Positions 8,694-17,976 of a stretch of DNA of 64,000 nt are shown here, one piece after another. Positions within the stretch are counted from its first letter, which is position 1. Each line of letters starts with the position of its first letter. The position numbers and the translations under genes were made by a program. Origin of the DNA: JAWXBR01 sp046595995 (lineage in GTDB: Bacteria > Bacteroidota > Ignavibacteria > Kapaibacteriales > Kapaibacteriaceae); contig JBKJNB010000140.1 of assembly GCA_046595995.1 (NCBI GenBank), positions 4,767 to 68,766 of the forward strand. The letters run 5' to 3'. The notes beneath the pieces are model-generated. The model searched no databases and was not told the origin of the DNA. It saw only the letters and a program-made list of their open reading frames with translations.

Positions 8694-10064
8694 TTACTCA
8701 CGAGCAAACGGCCAAGCCCCCTGCCTCCAAGCGAGCACACAGTAAACACCACTTCCAATAATTGGCATCGCAATGCCTGCGATTTGTGCTAGTGGCCACG
8801 TCTCGCCCGCTACGCTCACAGGCTTTGCTGAGATAAAGATTGCAAGCCAGCCGATAATAACGAGAATGATTGGTACAGGATACAGCCACATCCTCCACGG
8901 CATTGCGCCTGCGCCAATACGTTTACGCAACACCATAAGGCCCACTGCCTGTGCAATGAACTGCGTGAAGACACGCATGGTAATAATCGACTTTATCGAC
9001 GCCTCGAGCGTTAGGGTTAATGAGAACAGAACACCTAGTGCACCAAGAACAAGCAACGCGACATGCGGGAAGTGTTTTGTTGGATGCTCGCGACCGAACA
9101 TGTCGAAGAAGAGTCCGTCTTTTGCTGCAGCATACGGTATGCGCGTATAGCCGAGCATTAAGCTGAACAGCGAAGACAGTGCGACGATGAGAATGAGGCC
9201 GGTTGCGATACGCGCAATGTCGGTACCATACAGTCGTTCAAAGAACGTGCTAACCACAAACTTCGATGACGCAATATCGGCGATTGGTAGCACAGCATAG
9301 ATCGCAACCTGCATCAGCAGGTAGAGCAGCGTAATGCCTGCCACAGATACGAACATGCTTCGTGGAATCGTGCGTTGTGGGTCACGCACTTCGCCGCCCA
9401 AGTGGCAGATGTTGTAGTAGCCGAGGTATGAATACACAGTAGCAATCGTTGCAAGACCGAGTGAACTCCAGTCGAGGCCACCAATCGGTCCGCCCGAGAC
9501 CGTAACGCTAAAGAAATCGGAGATGGCATCCGGACGCATATGTGTGAGTCCGCTCACGATTAATGCGAGGAGTGTTAACACCACAGTCACCCACAACACA
9601 ACAGAGATCTTTCCTACATCACCAACCTTACGGTAGAGCAATGCTACGATGAGCACCACGAGTGACGCGCTTACGATGCGCGATTGCCACGGTTCGAGCG
9701 GCATTATGAACTGTGCGTATGCAGCGAACCCAAGTGCGGCAGAAGTAATAACGAGCGGAGCTTGAAACGTCGTTTGCCACACAAACAGGAACGACATCAG
9801 TCGGCCCCATTTCTCAGCCCCATAACTCTCACGAAGGAATGCATAGGAGCCTCCGGCCAGGGGCATCTTTGCGCCGAGCTCGCTCCAGATGCACGCATCG
9901 ACGAAGGCTAGTACAGAGCCGGCGATCCAGGCGAGGAGGGCGTACGGACCGAAGCCCATCGTAACGGCGACCATGGCCGTTGTAAGGAACGGACCAATGC
10001 CCACCATGTCAATCATGTTTAAGGCCGTAGCCTGGAAAAACGTCAGTTCGCGACGTAATCCCAT
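8694..10064 (-). CDS. APC-superfamily amino acid permease
   Basis: The 456-residue protein has about twelve hydrophobic segments and the APC-family N-terminus (ATALNMIDMVGIGPFLTTAM, then LAWIAGSVLAFVDACIWSEL). This family moves amino acids, polyamines or related solutes by proton or sodium coupling or exchange; the substrate cannot be assigned. The ATG at 10064 was chosen because it gives the normal short N-terminus and starts one base after the nadK stop; an earlier upstream start would add a Cys/Arg-rich segment overlapping nadK. Its place between nadK and ade does not by itself show that it carries purines. Confidence 0.88.
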   Translation of the reverse strand: MGLRRELTFFQATALNMIDMVGIGPFLTTAMVAVTMGFGPYALLAWIAGSVLAFVDACIWSELGAKMPLAGGSYAFLRESYGAEKWGRLMSFLFVWQTTFQAPLVITSAALGFAAYAQFIMPLEPWQSRIVSASLVVLIVALLYRKVGDVGKISVVLWVTVVLTLLALIVSGLTHMRPDAISDFFSVTVSGGPIGGLDWSSLGLATIATVYSYLGYYNICHLGGEVRDPQRTIPRSMFVSVAGITLLYLLMQVAIYAVLPIADIASSKFVVSTFFERLYGTDIARIATGLILIVALSSLFSLMLGYTRIPYAAAKDGLFFDMFGREHPTKHFPHVALLVLGALGVLFSLTLTLEASIKSIITMRVFTQFIAQAVGLMVLRKRIGAGAMPWRMWLYPVPIILVIIGWLAIFISAKPVSVAGETWPLAQIAGIAMPIIGSGVYCVLAWRQGAWPFARE

Positions 10065-10065
10065 C

Positions 10066-10935
10066 TTACTTGCGGATCGCGTCCGCCGACCACAGTAGTT
10101 TCTCGCGAAGCAGATCGTAGTACGTGCTGTCGGCACGTTTTACAAGCTTCACGAGATGTTCGCTTTTGCGAATAATCACAGCATCACCGGTCTGTAGCGT
10201 CGAAACAATCTGTCCGTCTACAACGAGCTGCGCATCGTGGCCATCGTATGGAAATTCGAAGCGGATTTCGCTCGTGTCCTGAACGATTAACGGACGCAGG
10301 GTTAACATGTGCGGACTCACCGGCGTAAGGCACAATGCATGTGCCGAAGGGGCTATAATGGGGCCGCCTGCGGCGAGCGAGTATGCGGTCGAGCCAGTTG
10401 GCGTCGTTACGATTACGCCATCGGCGCGATAATCGGCAACGTGATGCTCGTTTACGTACGCACGCACGGCAATCATTTTTGACGAAGAGGCTTTTTCGAC
10501 AAGGATTTCGTTAAGGGCATACACTGTCTTACCCTTAATGGTTGTCTGCAAGGTTGTTCGATCGACGATGCGATAGTTGCCTTTCAATACGTCCATAATC
10601 GAGTCGTCGAGCATCGCAACAGGAAACTCTGCGAGGAAGCCGAGTTTGCCAACGTTTACACCCATAATTGGGATGTCGGTTCCAATCAGCAGTCGAGCCG
10701 CACTGAGTAACGTTCCATCACCACCAAACGTGATGACCATATCGGCAAATCGTTCGAATTCGAGCGGCGACACGACCTGAACTTTCGCGGCGGTATCTGG
10801 CGGAAAAAGTCCTGCAAGACCTTCTTCGACATACACTTCAACCTTCTCTTCTATCAGACGTTTGGCCGTGTGCAAGGCCCACGACACTGCGTCGGGGCGT
10901 GCAGCGAAGGCAAGAAGAGCGATGCGACGCATCAT
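10066..10935 (-). CDS. nadK: NAD kinase
   Basis: The enzyme phosphorylates NAD to NADP. The 289-residue protein has the catalytic GGDGTLL at residues 71-77 (Asp73), the NEILVEK motif at about 142-148 and the glycine-rich TPTGSTAYSLAAGGP segment. The start overlaps the stop of the DUF1844 gene by four bases (ATGA), and the stop is one base from the permease start, so this is part of a tightly packed operon with pfkA. Together with nadC at the end of the same series it forms a small NAD(P) module. Confidence 0.97.
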   Translation of the reverse strand: MMRRIALLAFAARPDAVSWALHTAKRLIEEKVEVYVEEGLAGLFPPDTAAKVQVVSPLEFERFADMVITFGGDGTLLSAARLLIGTDIPIMGVNVGKLGFLAEFPVAMLDDSIMDVLKGNYRIVDRTTLQTTIKGKTVYALNEILVEKASSSKMIAVRAYVNEHHVADYRADGVIVTTPTGSTAYSLAAGGPIIAPSAHALCLTPVSPHMLTLRPLIVQDTSEIRFEFPYDGHDAQLVVDGQIVSTLQTGDAVIIRKSEHLVKLVKRADSTYYDLLREKLLWSADAIRK

Positions 10936-11207
10936 GCTAAATCCGCTGTGGGTGGCGTGGTTGGTGTGCCCGACTCTTCGAGGTAGTTGAGTTTTAATGT
11001 GCTGATGGTGTTGTCTAGAAACCGCTGCTCTTCGTCACTAAGATTGCCCGAAGTCTTAGACTTGAGGATGTCGAGGAGATCGATAACGTATTTGGCGTGC
11101 TCGAGACTACGGGTGATTTGGTTGGTGGCGGGGTTCAGCATTTTACCGAGGGCAACGAGGCCTTCAAGCTGATACACCTGCACGATGGTTAGGAAGTTTA
11201 GGTCCAT
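10932..11207 (-). CDS. DUF1844 domain protein
   Basis: The 91-residue protein matches the DUF1844 family (LEGLVALGKMLNPATNQITR, then LEHAKYVIDLLDILKSKT), a small helical domain of unknown function found in many bacterial phyla beside central metabolism genes. The last dozen residues are Thr/Pro-rich and probably disordered. It is tightly coupled to pfkA upstream (three-base gap) and overlaps nadK downstream by four bases, so it is made together with phosphofructokinase and NAD kinase. No signal peptide or membrane segment is seen. Confidence 0.88.
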   Translation of the reverse strand: MDLNFLTIVQVYQLEGLVALGKMLNPATNQITRSLEHAKYVIDLLDILKSKTSGNLSDEEQRFLDNTISTLKLNYLEESGTPTTPPTADLA

Positions 11208-11210
11208 GTA

Positions 11211-12170
11211 TTACACTAGTAGCGAGGATAGATCCAAAAGATACGGAGGCACTGGCTTCTTGGTGAGCCACGTTTCCTCCAGAGGAATATGTGTGATAGA
11301 GCCGGCAACTTCGCCGATCATGATGTCCGTGCGGCCTTCGAGCAGGGCATCGACAGCGGTTGCGCCAAGACGTGCTCCGAGTACGCGATCTCGCACCGTA
11401 GGCGAGCCGCCCCGCTGCATGTGTCCGAGGATAGAGACTTTCGACTGAAGACCGTAGCGTTCTTCAATAACCTGCGAGATCTGCATAGCGCCGCCGAATT
11501 CATCACCTTCTCCAACAATTACAATAGTGCGTTTGTCTACTCCCTGCGCAAGAACGCGTTGGTAAAGCACTTCGATATCCGTCATGGTCTCGGCAACGGC
11601 TATGTACTCGGCACCAGATGCCACGCCTACATCCATGGCAATGAAGCCAGCGTGACGCCCCATCACCTCGATAAAGAAGAGACGTCCGTGAGAATCGGCC
11701 GTGTCTCGAATCTTATCTATGGCTTCGGTGGCAGTGTTGACTGCAGTATCATAACCAAGTGTATAATCGGTACCCCATAGGTCATTGTCGATTGTACCTG
11801 GTGTACCCACAATCGGAATCTGATGCTCGAGCCACAGAAGGTGAGCACCGCGGAAGGTGCCATCACCACCACATGCAATCACGCCATTGATGCCATGTTC
11901 TCTGAGCTCTTTAGCGGCACGGGTGCGGCCCTCAGGCTCCATGAACTCCGGACATCGACTTGTCTTGAGCACCGTACCACCGCGGTCCAGAATATTTGCT
12001 GTTCGAATTCTATCAAGAACTTCGAACTGCCCAGCAATCATTCCGGCGTAGCCGCCAATGATGCCAATTACCTCAAGCCCCCGCTTCTGGGCCGTTCGCT
12101 CAACGGCTCGGACGTGGGCATTCATTCCGGGGGCGTCGCCCCCGCTGGTAAACACTGCTATTCGTTGCAT
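11211..12170 (-). CDS. pfkA: 6-phosphofructokinase, ATP type
   Basis: The enzyme phosphorylates fructose 6-phosphate in glycolysis. The 319-residue product has the usual bacterial length. SGGDAPGMN is at residues 9-17, GGDGT at 101-105 and TIDND at 126-130 with the catalytic Asp at 128. Gly rather than Asp at the position after GGD fits an ATP-dependent rather than a pyrophosphate-dependent enzyme. The ATG at 12170 gives the canonical N-terminus MQRIAVFTSGG. It is the first gene of the minus-strand operon and is divergent from the porin gene, with only 63 bp between the two starts, so the promoters probably overlap. Confidence 0.97.
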   Translation of the reverse strand: MQRIAVFTSGGDAPGMNAHVRAVERTAQKRGLEVIGIIGGYAGMIAGQFEVLDRIRTANILDRGGTVLKTSRCPEFMEPEGRTRAAKELREHGINGVIACGGDGTFRGAHLLWLEHQIPIVGTPGTIDNDLWGTDYTLGYDTAVNTATEAIDKIRDTADSHGRLFFIEVMGRHAGFIAMDVGVASGAEYIAVAETMTDIEVLYQRVLAQGVDKRTIVIVGEGDEFGGAMQISQVIEERYGLQSKVSILGHMQRGGSPTVRDRVLGARLGATAVDALLEGRTDIMIGEVAGSITHIPLEETWLTKKPVPPYLLDLSSLLV

Positions 12171-12233
12171 TGGCCGCGAAAATACCTCATGGCGGCTATC
12201 TTTAAGCGGTTTCTGTTCACTATGGGGTATACA

Positions 12234-13472
12234 ATGGCATGTTGTAAGGGGCTTTCCGTATCCACCATCACACAATTCGTCTCGTGTATTGGGCTAATCC
12301 TTTTCCTCCAATCGTCTGCGTTTGCGCAGAGTTCGACGCATTCGTCTGGTAGTTTCGATTTCAATCGCGACGGCTTGGTGTTTGCGACGGCGGACACAGC
12401 ATCTAGAGTCGTAATGCGGTTCCGCATGCAGAACTGGGCAACGATTAACATGGACGAATCGCTCGGCATTTTGAGTTCGGACCTCGTTGTTCGCCGGTTG
12501 CGGCTGCGTTTTGGTGGACACGTCTTCGATCCGCGCCTGACTTTTAACATTCAGCTGAACTTCGGACGCTCCGATCTTGATGCCACAGATCAGCCTGTGC
12601 CGAACATCATTCGTGACGCCATGGTGTTCTGGAATTTCAGCAAGAGCTTACAAGTGGGTTTCGGACAGACAAAATTGCCAGGCAACCGCCAGCGCGTGAT
12701 TTCGTCTGGTGACCTGTTCTTTCCCGATCGAAGCATCCTGAACGGTGCATTCAACCTCGACCGCGACTTTGGCTTGCAAGGTTTCTGGCGTCCCTTGGAT
12801 TCCGATGTTATCGTAAATATTCGTGGGGCTATTTCGAGCGGAGACGGTCGCAATCAGGGCACCATCGTTGGTGACGGCTTTGCATATACCGGCAGACTCG
12901 AGATCCTACCGCTCGGTTCGTTTAAAGAAGGCGGCGATTACATCGAAGCCGATCTCGCCCGCGAGGAAACACCCAAGCTGAGTGTCGGCGGATCGTTCCA
13001 GTACAACGATGGAACGACGCGTACACGCGGTGCATTAGGTCCGGTACTCTACCAGCCGCGCTCTACGAATATCATTTATGCTGATGCTGTGTTGAAATAC
13101 TCGGGCTTCTCCTTGTACGGCGAGTACGCACAACGTTCGGCTACAAACCCTGTCACTCGTGACACGAAGGACACCACCAAACGGTCAGCAGTCTTCGTGG
13201 GTAACGGCTTCATGGCCCAAGCCATGTACGTTTTACCCTCTATGTGGGGTATGGGACTGCGTTATGCAACAACCAAGGCCCATGAGGACCTAAGAGGCCT
13301 GAGCGAGTTCAAACAAGACGACAACATTGCCCTGTGTCTGGCCTACTTCATTAACAAGCACCGCATCAAAGTCCAAACAGAGTTTGGTCTCAACCAATCA
13401 ACTCTGTTCAATGACGCTGATAAAGTGACGAGAACCTACTACGCCCGACTGAACACGGAACTGGGCATCTAG
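12234..13472 (+). CDS. Outer-membrane porin, OprO/OprP-like
   Basis: The 412-residue product has a signal peptide of about 31 residues ending SSAFA. The mature part resembles the phosphate-selective porin O/P family: RLRFGGHVFDPRLTFNIQLNF near the start, then alternating beta-strand segments and regular Gly/Asp turns up to a C-terminus rich in aromatic residues. It is likely a beta-barrel for anions such as phosphate, an assignment strengthened by the pst operon immediately downstream. The ATG at 12234 was chosen because GGGG at 12224-12227 lies six bases upstream and because it starts close to the signal; earlier in-frame ATGs are at 12189 and 12222. Anion selectivity itself cannot be read from the sequence. 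Confidence 0.85.
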   Translation: MACCKGLSVSTITQFVSCIGLILFLQSSAFAQSSTHSSGSFDFNRDGLVFATADTASRVVMRFRMQNWATINMDESLGILSSDLVVRRLRLRFGGHVFDPRLTFNIQLNFGRSDLDATDQPVPNIIRDAMVFWNFSKSLQVGFGQTKLPGNRQRVISSGDLFFPDRSILNGAFNLDRDFGLQGFWRPLDSDVIVNIRGAISSGDGRNQGTIVGDGFAYTGRLEILPLGSFKEGGDYIEADLAREETPKLSVGGSFQYNDGTTRTRGALGPVLYQPRSTNIIYADAVLKYSGFSLYGEYAQRSATNPVTRDTKDTTKRSAVFVGNGFMAQAMYVLPSMWGMGLRYATTKAHEDLRGLSEFKQDDNIALCLAYFINKHRIKVQTEFGLNQSTLFNDADKVTRTYYARLNTELGI

Positions 13473-13479
13473 GGCACGT

Positions 13480-13499
13480 GTGTTACGAAAACGTAACAC
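13480..13499. promoter_or_regulatory. Palindrome upstream of pstS, candidate PhoB-type operator
   Basis: GTGTTACG and CGTAACAC are perfect eight-base arms around AAAA. The site is 80 bp before the pstS start and just after the porin stop. No T-run follows, which argues against a terminator. An almost identical palindrome is at 47428-47445, upstream of the PhoB-like response regulator. A shared operator for phosphate control is the simplest reading, although classical Pho boxes are direct repeats. Confidence 0.55.
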
Positions 13500-13578
13500 G
13501 CGCCCCTTTACCTCGCCTCGTGGATGGTTCATGGTAATTTGCGTCACTTCTGGTCGATCAATTCTCTGGACACACCAC

Positions 13579-14421
13579 ATGCACACTCTTCGTAAATACC
13601 TGCCCCTGCTTGGCATCATTCTCTGCCTTCCGGTTTTCATGGGGCTCGCCGATGTCAAGCGTGTTACCATTAAGGGGTCGGATACGATGGTCATTCTAAC
13701 ACAGCGTTGGGCCGAGGTCTTCCCGCATAAGAACGGCGTAGAGTTTCAGGTAACAGGTGGCGGTTCTGGAACGGGCATTGCGGCTCTGATTAACGGTACC
13801 ACAGACATCTGTGCTTCATCGCGGCCGATCAAGCCGGCTGAGGTGCAGCAGTTGAAAGCGAAGTATAAGTATCGGGGCATGGAGATCCGCGTAGCCCGAG
13901 ATGGCATTAATATTTACGTCCACAAGTCAAATCGTGTTCGACAGTTGACGATGGAGCAACTGCGCCTAATCTTTACGGGTAAGGTCACCAATTGGAAAGA
14001 AGTCGGCGGCGTAGATAAGAGAATCATCTTGTACAGCCGCGAGAACAACTCGGGTACGTATGAGTTCTTCAAGGAACATGTACTGCTCAAGCAGGATTTT
14101 TCTGCTGAGGCCCAACACATGGCTGGCACGGCCGCGCTCATCAACGCTGTGTCGAAAGATCCGTCTGGCATTGGCTTCGGCGGAGCTGCCTATGCATCGA
14201 ATGTGTCTGCCCTATCAGTTGCGAGCGAACGCGGAAAAGCCTTTATCACTCCATCTGAGAAGACAATCTTAAACGGCCAGTACCCGATCTCGCGATTCCT
14301 GTACTTCTACACCAATAAGCGTCCGAAGGGTACAGTAAAGAAATTTATCGATTGGGTTATTAGTCCAGCAGGCCAGAAGGTCGTGCAGAACGTCGGCTAT
14401 TATCCAATCAAAGCTCTGTAA
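13579..14421 (+). CDS. pstS: Phosphate ABC transporter substrate-binding protein
   Basis: The periplasmic protein captures phosphate for the PstCAB transporter. An N-terminal signal (LPLLGIILCLPVFMGLA) is followed by KGSDTM, GGGSGTGIAALINGTTDIC and SRENNSGTYEFF, the loops that contact phosphate in PstS-like proteins. At 280 residues it belongs to the shorter PstS group seen outside enterobacteria. The start at 13579 gives a compact signal peptide. It is the first gene of pstSCAB-phoU and lies downstream of a candidate operator palindrome and a likely phosphate porin. Confidence 0.95.
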   Translation: MHTLRKYLPLLGIILCLPVFMGLADVKRVTIKGSDTMVILTQRWAEVFPHKNGVEFQVTGGGSGTGIAALINGTTDICASSRPIKPAEVQQLKAKYKYRGMEIRVARDGINIYVHKSNRVRQLTMEQLRLIFTGKVTNWKEVGGVDKRIILYSRENNSGTYEFFKEHVLLKQDFSAEAQHMAGTAALINAVSKDPSGIGFGGAAYASNVSALSVASERGKAFITPSEKTILNGQYPISRFLYFYTNKRPKGTVKKFIDWVISPAGQKVVQNVGYYPIKAL

Positions 14422-14426
14422 TCCTG

Positions 14427-15521
14427 GTGCATCCATTCACGACTAAGAACCGGCACATTGGCGAACGCGTTATCGAGTGGACCATCCGCATCGTTGCGTC
14501 GTTCTCAATCCTTGTCATCTTCCTGATTTTCATTTTTGTGTTTAAGGAAGCTGCAAGCCTGTTTACTGAGAAGCCGGCTGAGTCGTCATCACAAGAACTC
14601 GAACCATCGACGACTCCTGCGGGCGAGCCCGAAGCCTACAACCCAGACGTCGTCGAGGCCGAAGAAGTCGATCCCAATCGTCCCGAAGTTTACAATCCAG
14701 ATTCTGGTCCAGACCCCGGAAGTGTGGTTGTCGATCGGGTCGACGAAGCGGTGAAGCCGACACCATTATCCGAGAACATTTTTGCTGGTGTCTGGCAGCC
14801 TGTAGGCGAGTCTCCCAAATTTGGCGTCGGGCCACTTCTCATTGGCACGTTCAAGACAACCGTTATTGCCATTGTCATTGGCGCACCGCTAGGCATACTC
14901 GCCGCAATGTTTTCTGCATTCTTTGCGCCGCGCTGGTTGCGCGAGATTGTAAAGCCTGCCATCGAACTCCTTGCAGGCTTCCCCTCTGTTGTCATAGGCT
15001 TCTTCTGTCTTGCAACGGTTGCGACGTTCATTCAGCAAACGTTCGATACCGAATTCAGATTAAACGCCCTGGTAGGGGGCTTCGGACTTTCGCTAGCTGT
15101 GATTCCCATAGTCTTTACGATTGCCGAAGATGCGTTGTCGGCAGTGCCGAAGACTCTGCGTGAAGCATCTCTAGCTCTTGGCTCTACCGAGTGGCAGACT
15201 GCGTATCGTGTTATGCTTCCCGCTGCGGCACCAGGCGTCTTCGCGGCAGTGCTCCTTGGTGTAGGCAGAGCATTTGGCGAAACAATGATTGCAATCATGG
15301 CAACGGGTAACGCACCGTTCGGATCGTGGTCGATCTTCGCGCCTGCACGAACGGTTGCCGCAACGATTGGCTCAGAGATGGGCGAAGTTGTATGGGGCTC
15401 AGAGCACTATGGAGTGTTGTTCTTGTTGGGTGCCGCATTATTCGTCGTAAGCTTTGGGTTGAATGCAATCACTGAGCTCTACGTGAAGCAGCGTTTGATG
15501 AAGAGATTTCAAGGCGCATAA
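14427..15521 (+). CDS. pstC: Phosphate ABC transporter permease PstC, with a periplasmic insertion
   Basis: The product is one of the two membrane subunits of the phosphate importer. The first membrane helix is at about residues 20-40 and the permease core follows from about 135 to the end, including the loop ALSAVPKTLREASLALGSTE that docks on PstB. Between them is an unusual Pro/Glu/Asp-rich stretch (about 48-117) in which the tetrapeptide YNPD occurs twice. The GTG start at 14427, five bases after the pstS stop, has no ribosome binding site and probably depends on coupling to pstS. The insertion should lie outside the inner membrane, where PstS docks. Confidence 0.93.
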   Translation: MHPFTTKNRHIGERVIEWTIRIVASFSILVIFLIFIFVFKEAASLFTEKPAESSSQELEPSTTPAGEPEAYNPDVVEAEEVDPNRPEVYNPDSGPDPGSVVVDRVDEAVKPTPLSENIFAGVWQPVGESPKFGVGPLLIGTFKTTVIAIVIGAPLGILAAMFSAFFAPRWLREIVKPAIELLAGFPSVVIGFFCLATVATFIQQTFDTEFRLNALVGGFGLSLAVIPIVFTIAEDALSAVPKTLREASLALGSTEWQTAYRVMLPAAAPGVFAAVLLGVGRAFGETMIAIMATGNAPFGSWSIFAPARTVAATIGSEMGEVVWGSEHYGVLFLLGAALFVVSFGLNAITELYVKQRLMKRFQGA

Positions 15522-15523
15522 CC

Positions 15524-16432
15524 ATGACAACATTTGCTGGTCATCAAAAGCTGCCTAAACGTCTAATAGGTCTCTTCGCAGTCCTAGTTGCAGCAACAGC
15601 CGCTGCCGCGATTGTGCTTCTGATTCTGAGTCTGTTCGGAACGTTCATCTTCAAAGGGGCCCCGCATATCTCGTGGGACTTCCTCACACAGTTTCCGCAG
15701 ACTAACAATACACAAGGTGGCATCTGGCCTGCCCTTGCCGGCACGACGCTGCTTGTGCTTCTCATGACCATACTTGGCGTACCCATAGGCACAGCGACAG
15801 CCATCTATCTAACCGAATACGCCCGACAAAATTCTGTCTTTGCTCGCTCGGTTCGATTTGCCGTGAACACTCTTGCCGGAGTGCCTTCGATCGTCTTCGG
15901 TCTGTTCGGCGTTGGTTTCTTTGTACAGTTTCTCGGAAAAGGCATAGACATGGCCTCGGGCTCGTCTGTGTTTGGCGATGGCTCGTTGCTTTGGGCGTCT
16001 GCGACGTTAGCAGTGCTTACCCTGCCTGTTGTTATCGTCTCTGTCGAAGAAGCTCTGCGAGCCGTGCCACGCGATCTTCGCGAAGGGTCGCTAGCGCTAG
16101 GGGCTACACGCTGGCAGACGATATGGAAAATCGTGTTGCCGAACTCAGTAACTGGCATTCTAACCGGATCGATACTTGCTGTGGGACGTGGCGCGGGCGA
16201 GGTGGCCGCAATCCTTTTTGTCGGTGTTATATACTCCGCCGAGTCATTGCCTGGAAGTGTTACAGACAAATTCATGCACCTCGGCTATCACCTGTATGTG
16301 CTCGCAACACAATCGCCTGATGTAGAGAAAGCACTTCCGCTGCAGTACGCGACGACACTTGTACTACTCAGTCTGACGTTCGTGTTGAATTTTTCCGCCA
16401 TATATATTCGCTCACGGTTGCGCAAGACTTAA
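15524..16432 (+). CDS. pstA: Phosphate ABC transporter permease PstA
   Basis: The second membrane subunit of the phosphate importer has 302 residues and about six membrane helices. The cytoplasmic coupling loop ALRAVPRDLREGSLALGATR parallels that of PstC and contacts the PstB ATPase. PSIVFGLFG and AVGRGAGEVAAILFVG are typical PstA segments. The start is two bases after the pstC stop, and the stop TAA shares its last A with the pstB ATG (TAATG), so the subunits are translationally coupled and made in matched amounts. Confidence 0.96.
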   Translation: MTTFAGHQKLPKRLIGLFAVLVAATAAAAIVLLILSLFGTFIFKGAPHISWDFLTQFPQTNNTQGGIWPALAGTTLLVLLMTILGVPIGTATAIYLTEYARQNSVFARSVRFAVNTLAGVPSIVFGLFGVGFFVQFLGKGIDMASGSSVFGDGSLLWASATLAVLTLPVVIVSVEEALRAVPRDLREGSLALGATRWQTIWKIVLPNSVTGILTGSILAVGRGAGEVAAILFVGVIYSAESLPGSVTDKFMHLGYHLYVLATQSPDVEKALPLQYATTLVLLSLTFVLNFSAIYIRSRLRKT

Positions 16433-17199
16433 TGCCAAAGGACAACACAACAAAGATTCATACGGATGCTTTTTCGGTCTTCTACGGACAGAAGCAGGCA
16501 TTGCATGACATCAATCTCGATCTGCCAGAACAGCGTGTTACGGCCTTTATAGGTCCGTCGGGCTGCGGAAAGTCTACGTTCCTTCGTGCAATCAATCGCA
16601 TGAACGATCTCATAGACGGTACGAGCGTTACGGGCGGCATGATGGTGGATGGCATCGATGTATACAGTCGTGAAGTAGATGTCGTTACGCTTCGCCGCCG
16701 CATTGGCATGGTGTTTCAGAAATCCATTCCATTCCCGAAGAGCGTTTACGAAAACATTACGTATGGTCTTACGCTTACAGAACGCCACTCAAAAGCAGAA
16801 CTCGATGTGGTTGTCGAGGAAAGTTTAAAACGCGCAGCTCTGTGGAATGAAGTGAAGGACAGGCTGCATAATTCTGCCCTTAGCTTATCGGGAGGTCAGC
16901 AACAGCGGCTCTGCATTGCGCGAGCGATTGCTGTTAATCCTGAAATCTTACTCATGGACGAACCGTGTTCAGCTTTAGACCCAATATCGACAGGCAAGAT
17001 CGAAGAGCTGATTGGTGAGCTGAAGTCTACCTACACGATTGTGCTCGTAACACACAACATGCAGCAGGCCGCACGCGTCAGCGACCTTACCGGATTTTTC
17101 CTGATGGGGCATCTAATAGAGTTCGATCGGACACGTACAATCTTCACGAGCCCGACAAAGAAGGAGACAGAAGATTATATTACAGGACGATTCGGTTGA
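16432..17199 (+). CDS. pstB: Phosphate ABC transporter ATP-binding protein
   Basis: The 255-residue ATPase powers phosphate import. Walker A is GPSGCGKST at residues 41-49, the ABC signature is LSGGQQQRL in the middle of the protein, and Walker B is ILLMDEPCSALD. FQKSIPFPKSVYENI after the Q-loop is characteristic of PstB. The start overlaps the pstA stop by one base. The phoU gene follows after 22 bp, completing the standard pstSCAB-phoU order. Confidence 0.97.
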   Translation: MPKDNTTKIHTDAFSVFYGQKQALHDINLDLPEQRVTAFIGPSGCGKSTFLRAINRMNDLIDGTSVTGGMMVDGIDVYSREVDVVTLRRRIGMVFQKSIPFPKSVYENITYGLTLTERHSKAELDVVVEESLKRAALWNEVKDRLHNSALSLSGGQQQRLCIARAIAVNPEILLMDEPCSALDPISTGKIEELIGELKSTYTIVLVTHNMQQAARVSDLTGFFLMGHLIEFDRTRTIFTSPTKKETEDYITGRFG

Positions 17200-17221
17200 T
17201 AATCTTACGAGTACACCGCTA

Positions 17222-17941
17222 ATGAATAGAACGTTCGAAGAAGACTTAGACAAATTGCGCACGCGACTCATACGAATGGGCTCGCTGGTCGAAGAGCAGG
17301 TCGAATTCGCTTCACGGGCTCTGCGCGAGGGCAATCTTGAGCTGGCACGTATTGTCACCGAGAGAGATGACAAAATTGACAAGCTCGATCTTAAAATCGA
17401 TAAACAGTGCCAACGCATCTTCGCCCTCAACCAGCCGGTTGCGAGTGACCTACGACTGTTGTTGGCTGCAATGAAAATCAATAACGAGCTCGAGCGCATC
17501 GGCGATATGGCGCACGACATTGCCGCGATGGTGATTCTTGCCCCGGGTGCGGTTGAGCTTGCCGCTCGAATCGATGTAGCTCGCCTATCATCTGCCACGT
17601 ATCGGATGGTGAAGTCAAGCCTCGACGCGTTCATCAACAACGACCCGGAACTTGCTACACACATTCTCCCCTCAGATGCCACTGTCGATCAGCTCTACTC
17701 GCACCTGCGTAACGAGCTTGTCGATGTCATGAACGCAGAGCCTGCAACAGTTACCGACGGAGCTCACCTCCTCATTGCCCTTCACACAATGGAACGCATG
17801 GCCGACCATGCCACCAACATTGCTGAGAATGTAATCTTTCTCGTGCGTTCGAAGCTTGTGCGTCATCGTGCCGTTAATGAAGACGGGATAGACGTCTCGG
17901 ATATCGGCATCAGCACGATCCTCGATTCCGACCCAGACTGA
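17222..17941 (+). CDS. phoU: Phosphate-signalling regulator PhoU
   Basis: The 239-residue helical protein has two PhoU repeats, each a three-helix bundle, with metal-binding ERIGDMAHDI in the first and ERMADHATNI in the second. In other bacteria PhoU represses the PhoR kinase when the Pst transporter is saturated. A PhoR/PhoB-like pair lies 28 kb downstream on the other strand, so the signalling circuit is split between two loci here. It is the last pst gene; rfbA follows 35 bp later and may be read through. Confidence 0.97.
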   Translation: MNRTFEEDLDKLRTRLIRMGSLVEEQVEFASRALREGNLELARIVTERDDKIDKLDLKIDKQCQRIFALNQPVASDLRLLLAAMKINNELERIGDMAHDIAAMVILAPGAVELAARIDVARLSSATYRMVKSSLDAFINNDPELATHILPSDATVDQLYSHLRNELVDVMNAEPATVTDGAHLLIALHTMERMADHATNIAENVIFLVRSKLVRHRAVNEDGIDVSDIGISTILDSDPD

Positions 17942-17976
17942 GGCCGGCCCACCGCTCAGTTCGTAGTTTGCAGTCC

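Noticed and set aside
13480..13499. Palindrome after the porin gene read as an intrinsic terminator
   Set aside because: There is no T-run after either arm, and a near-identical palindrome lies between divergent genes at 47428, where a terminator has no use.
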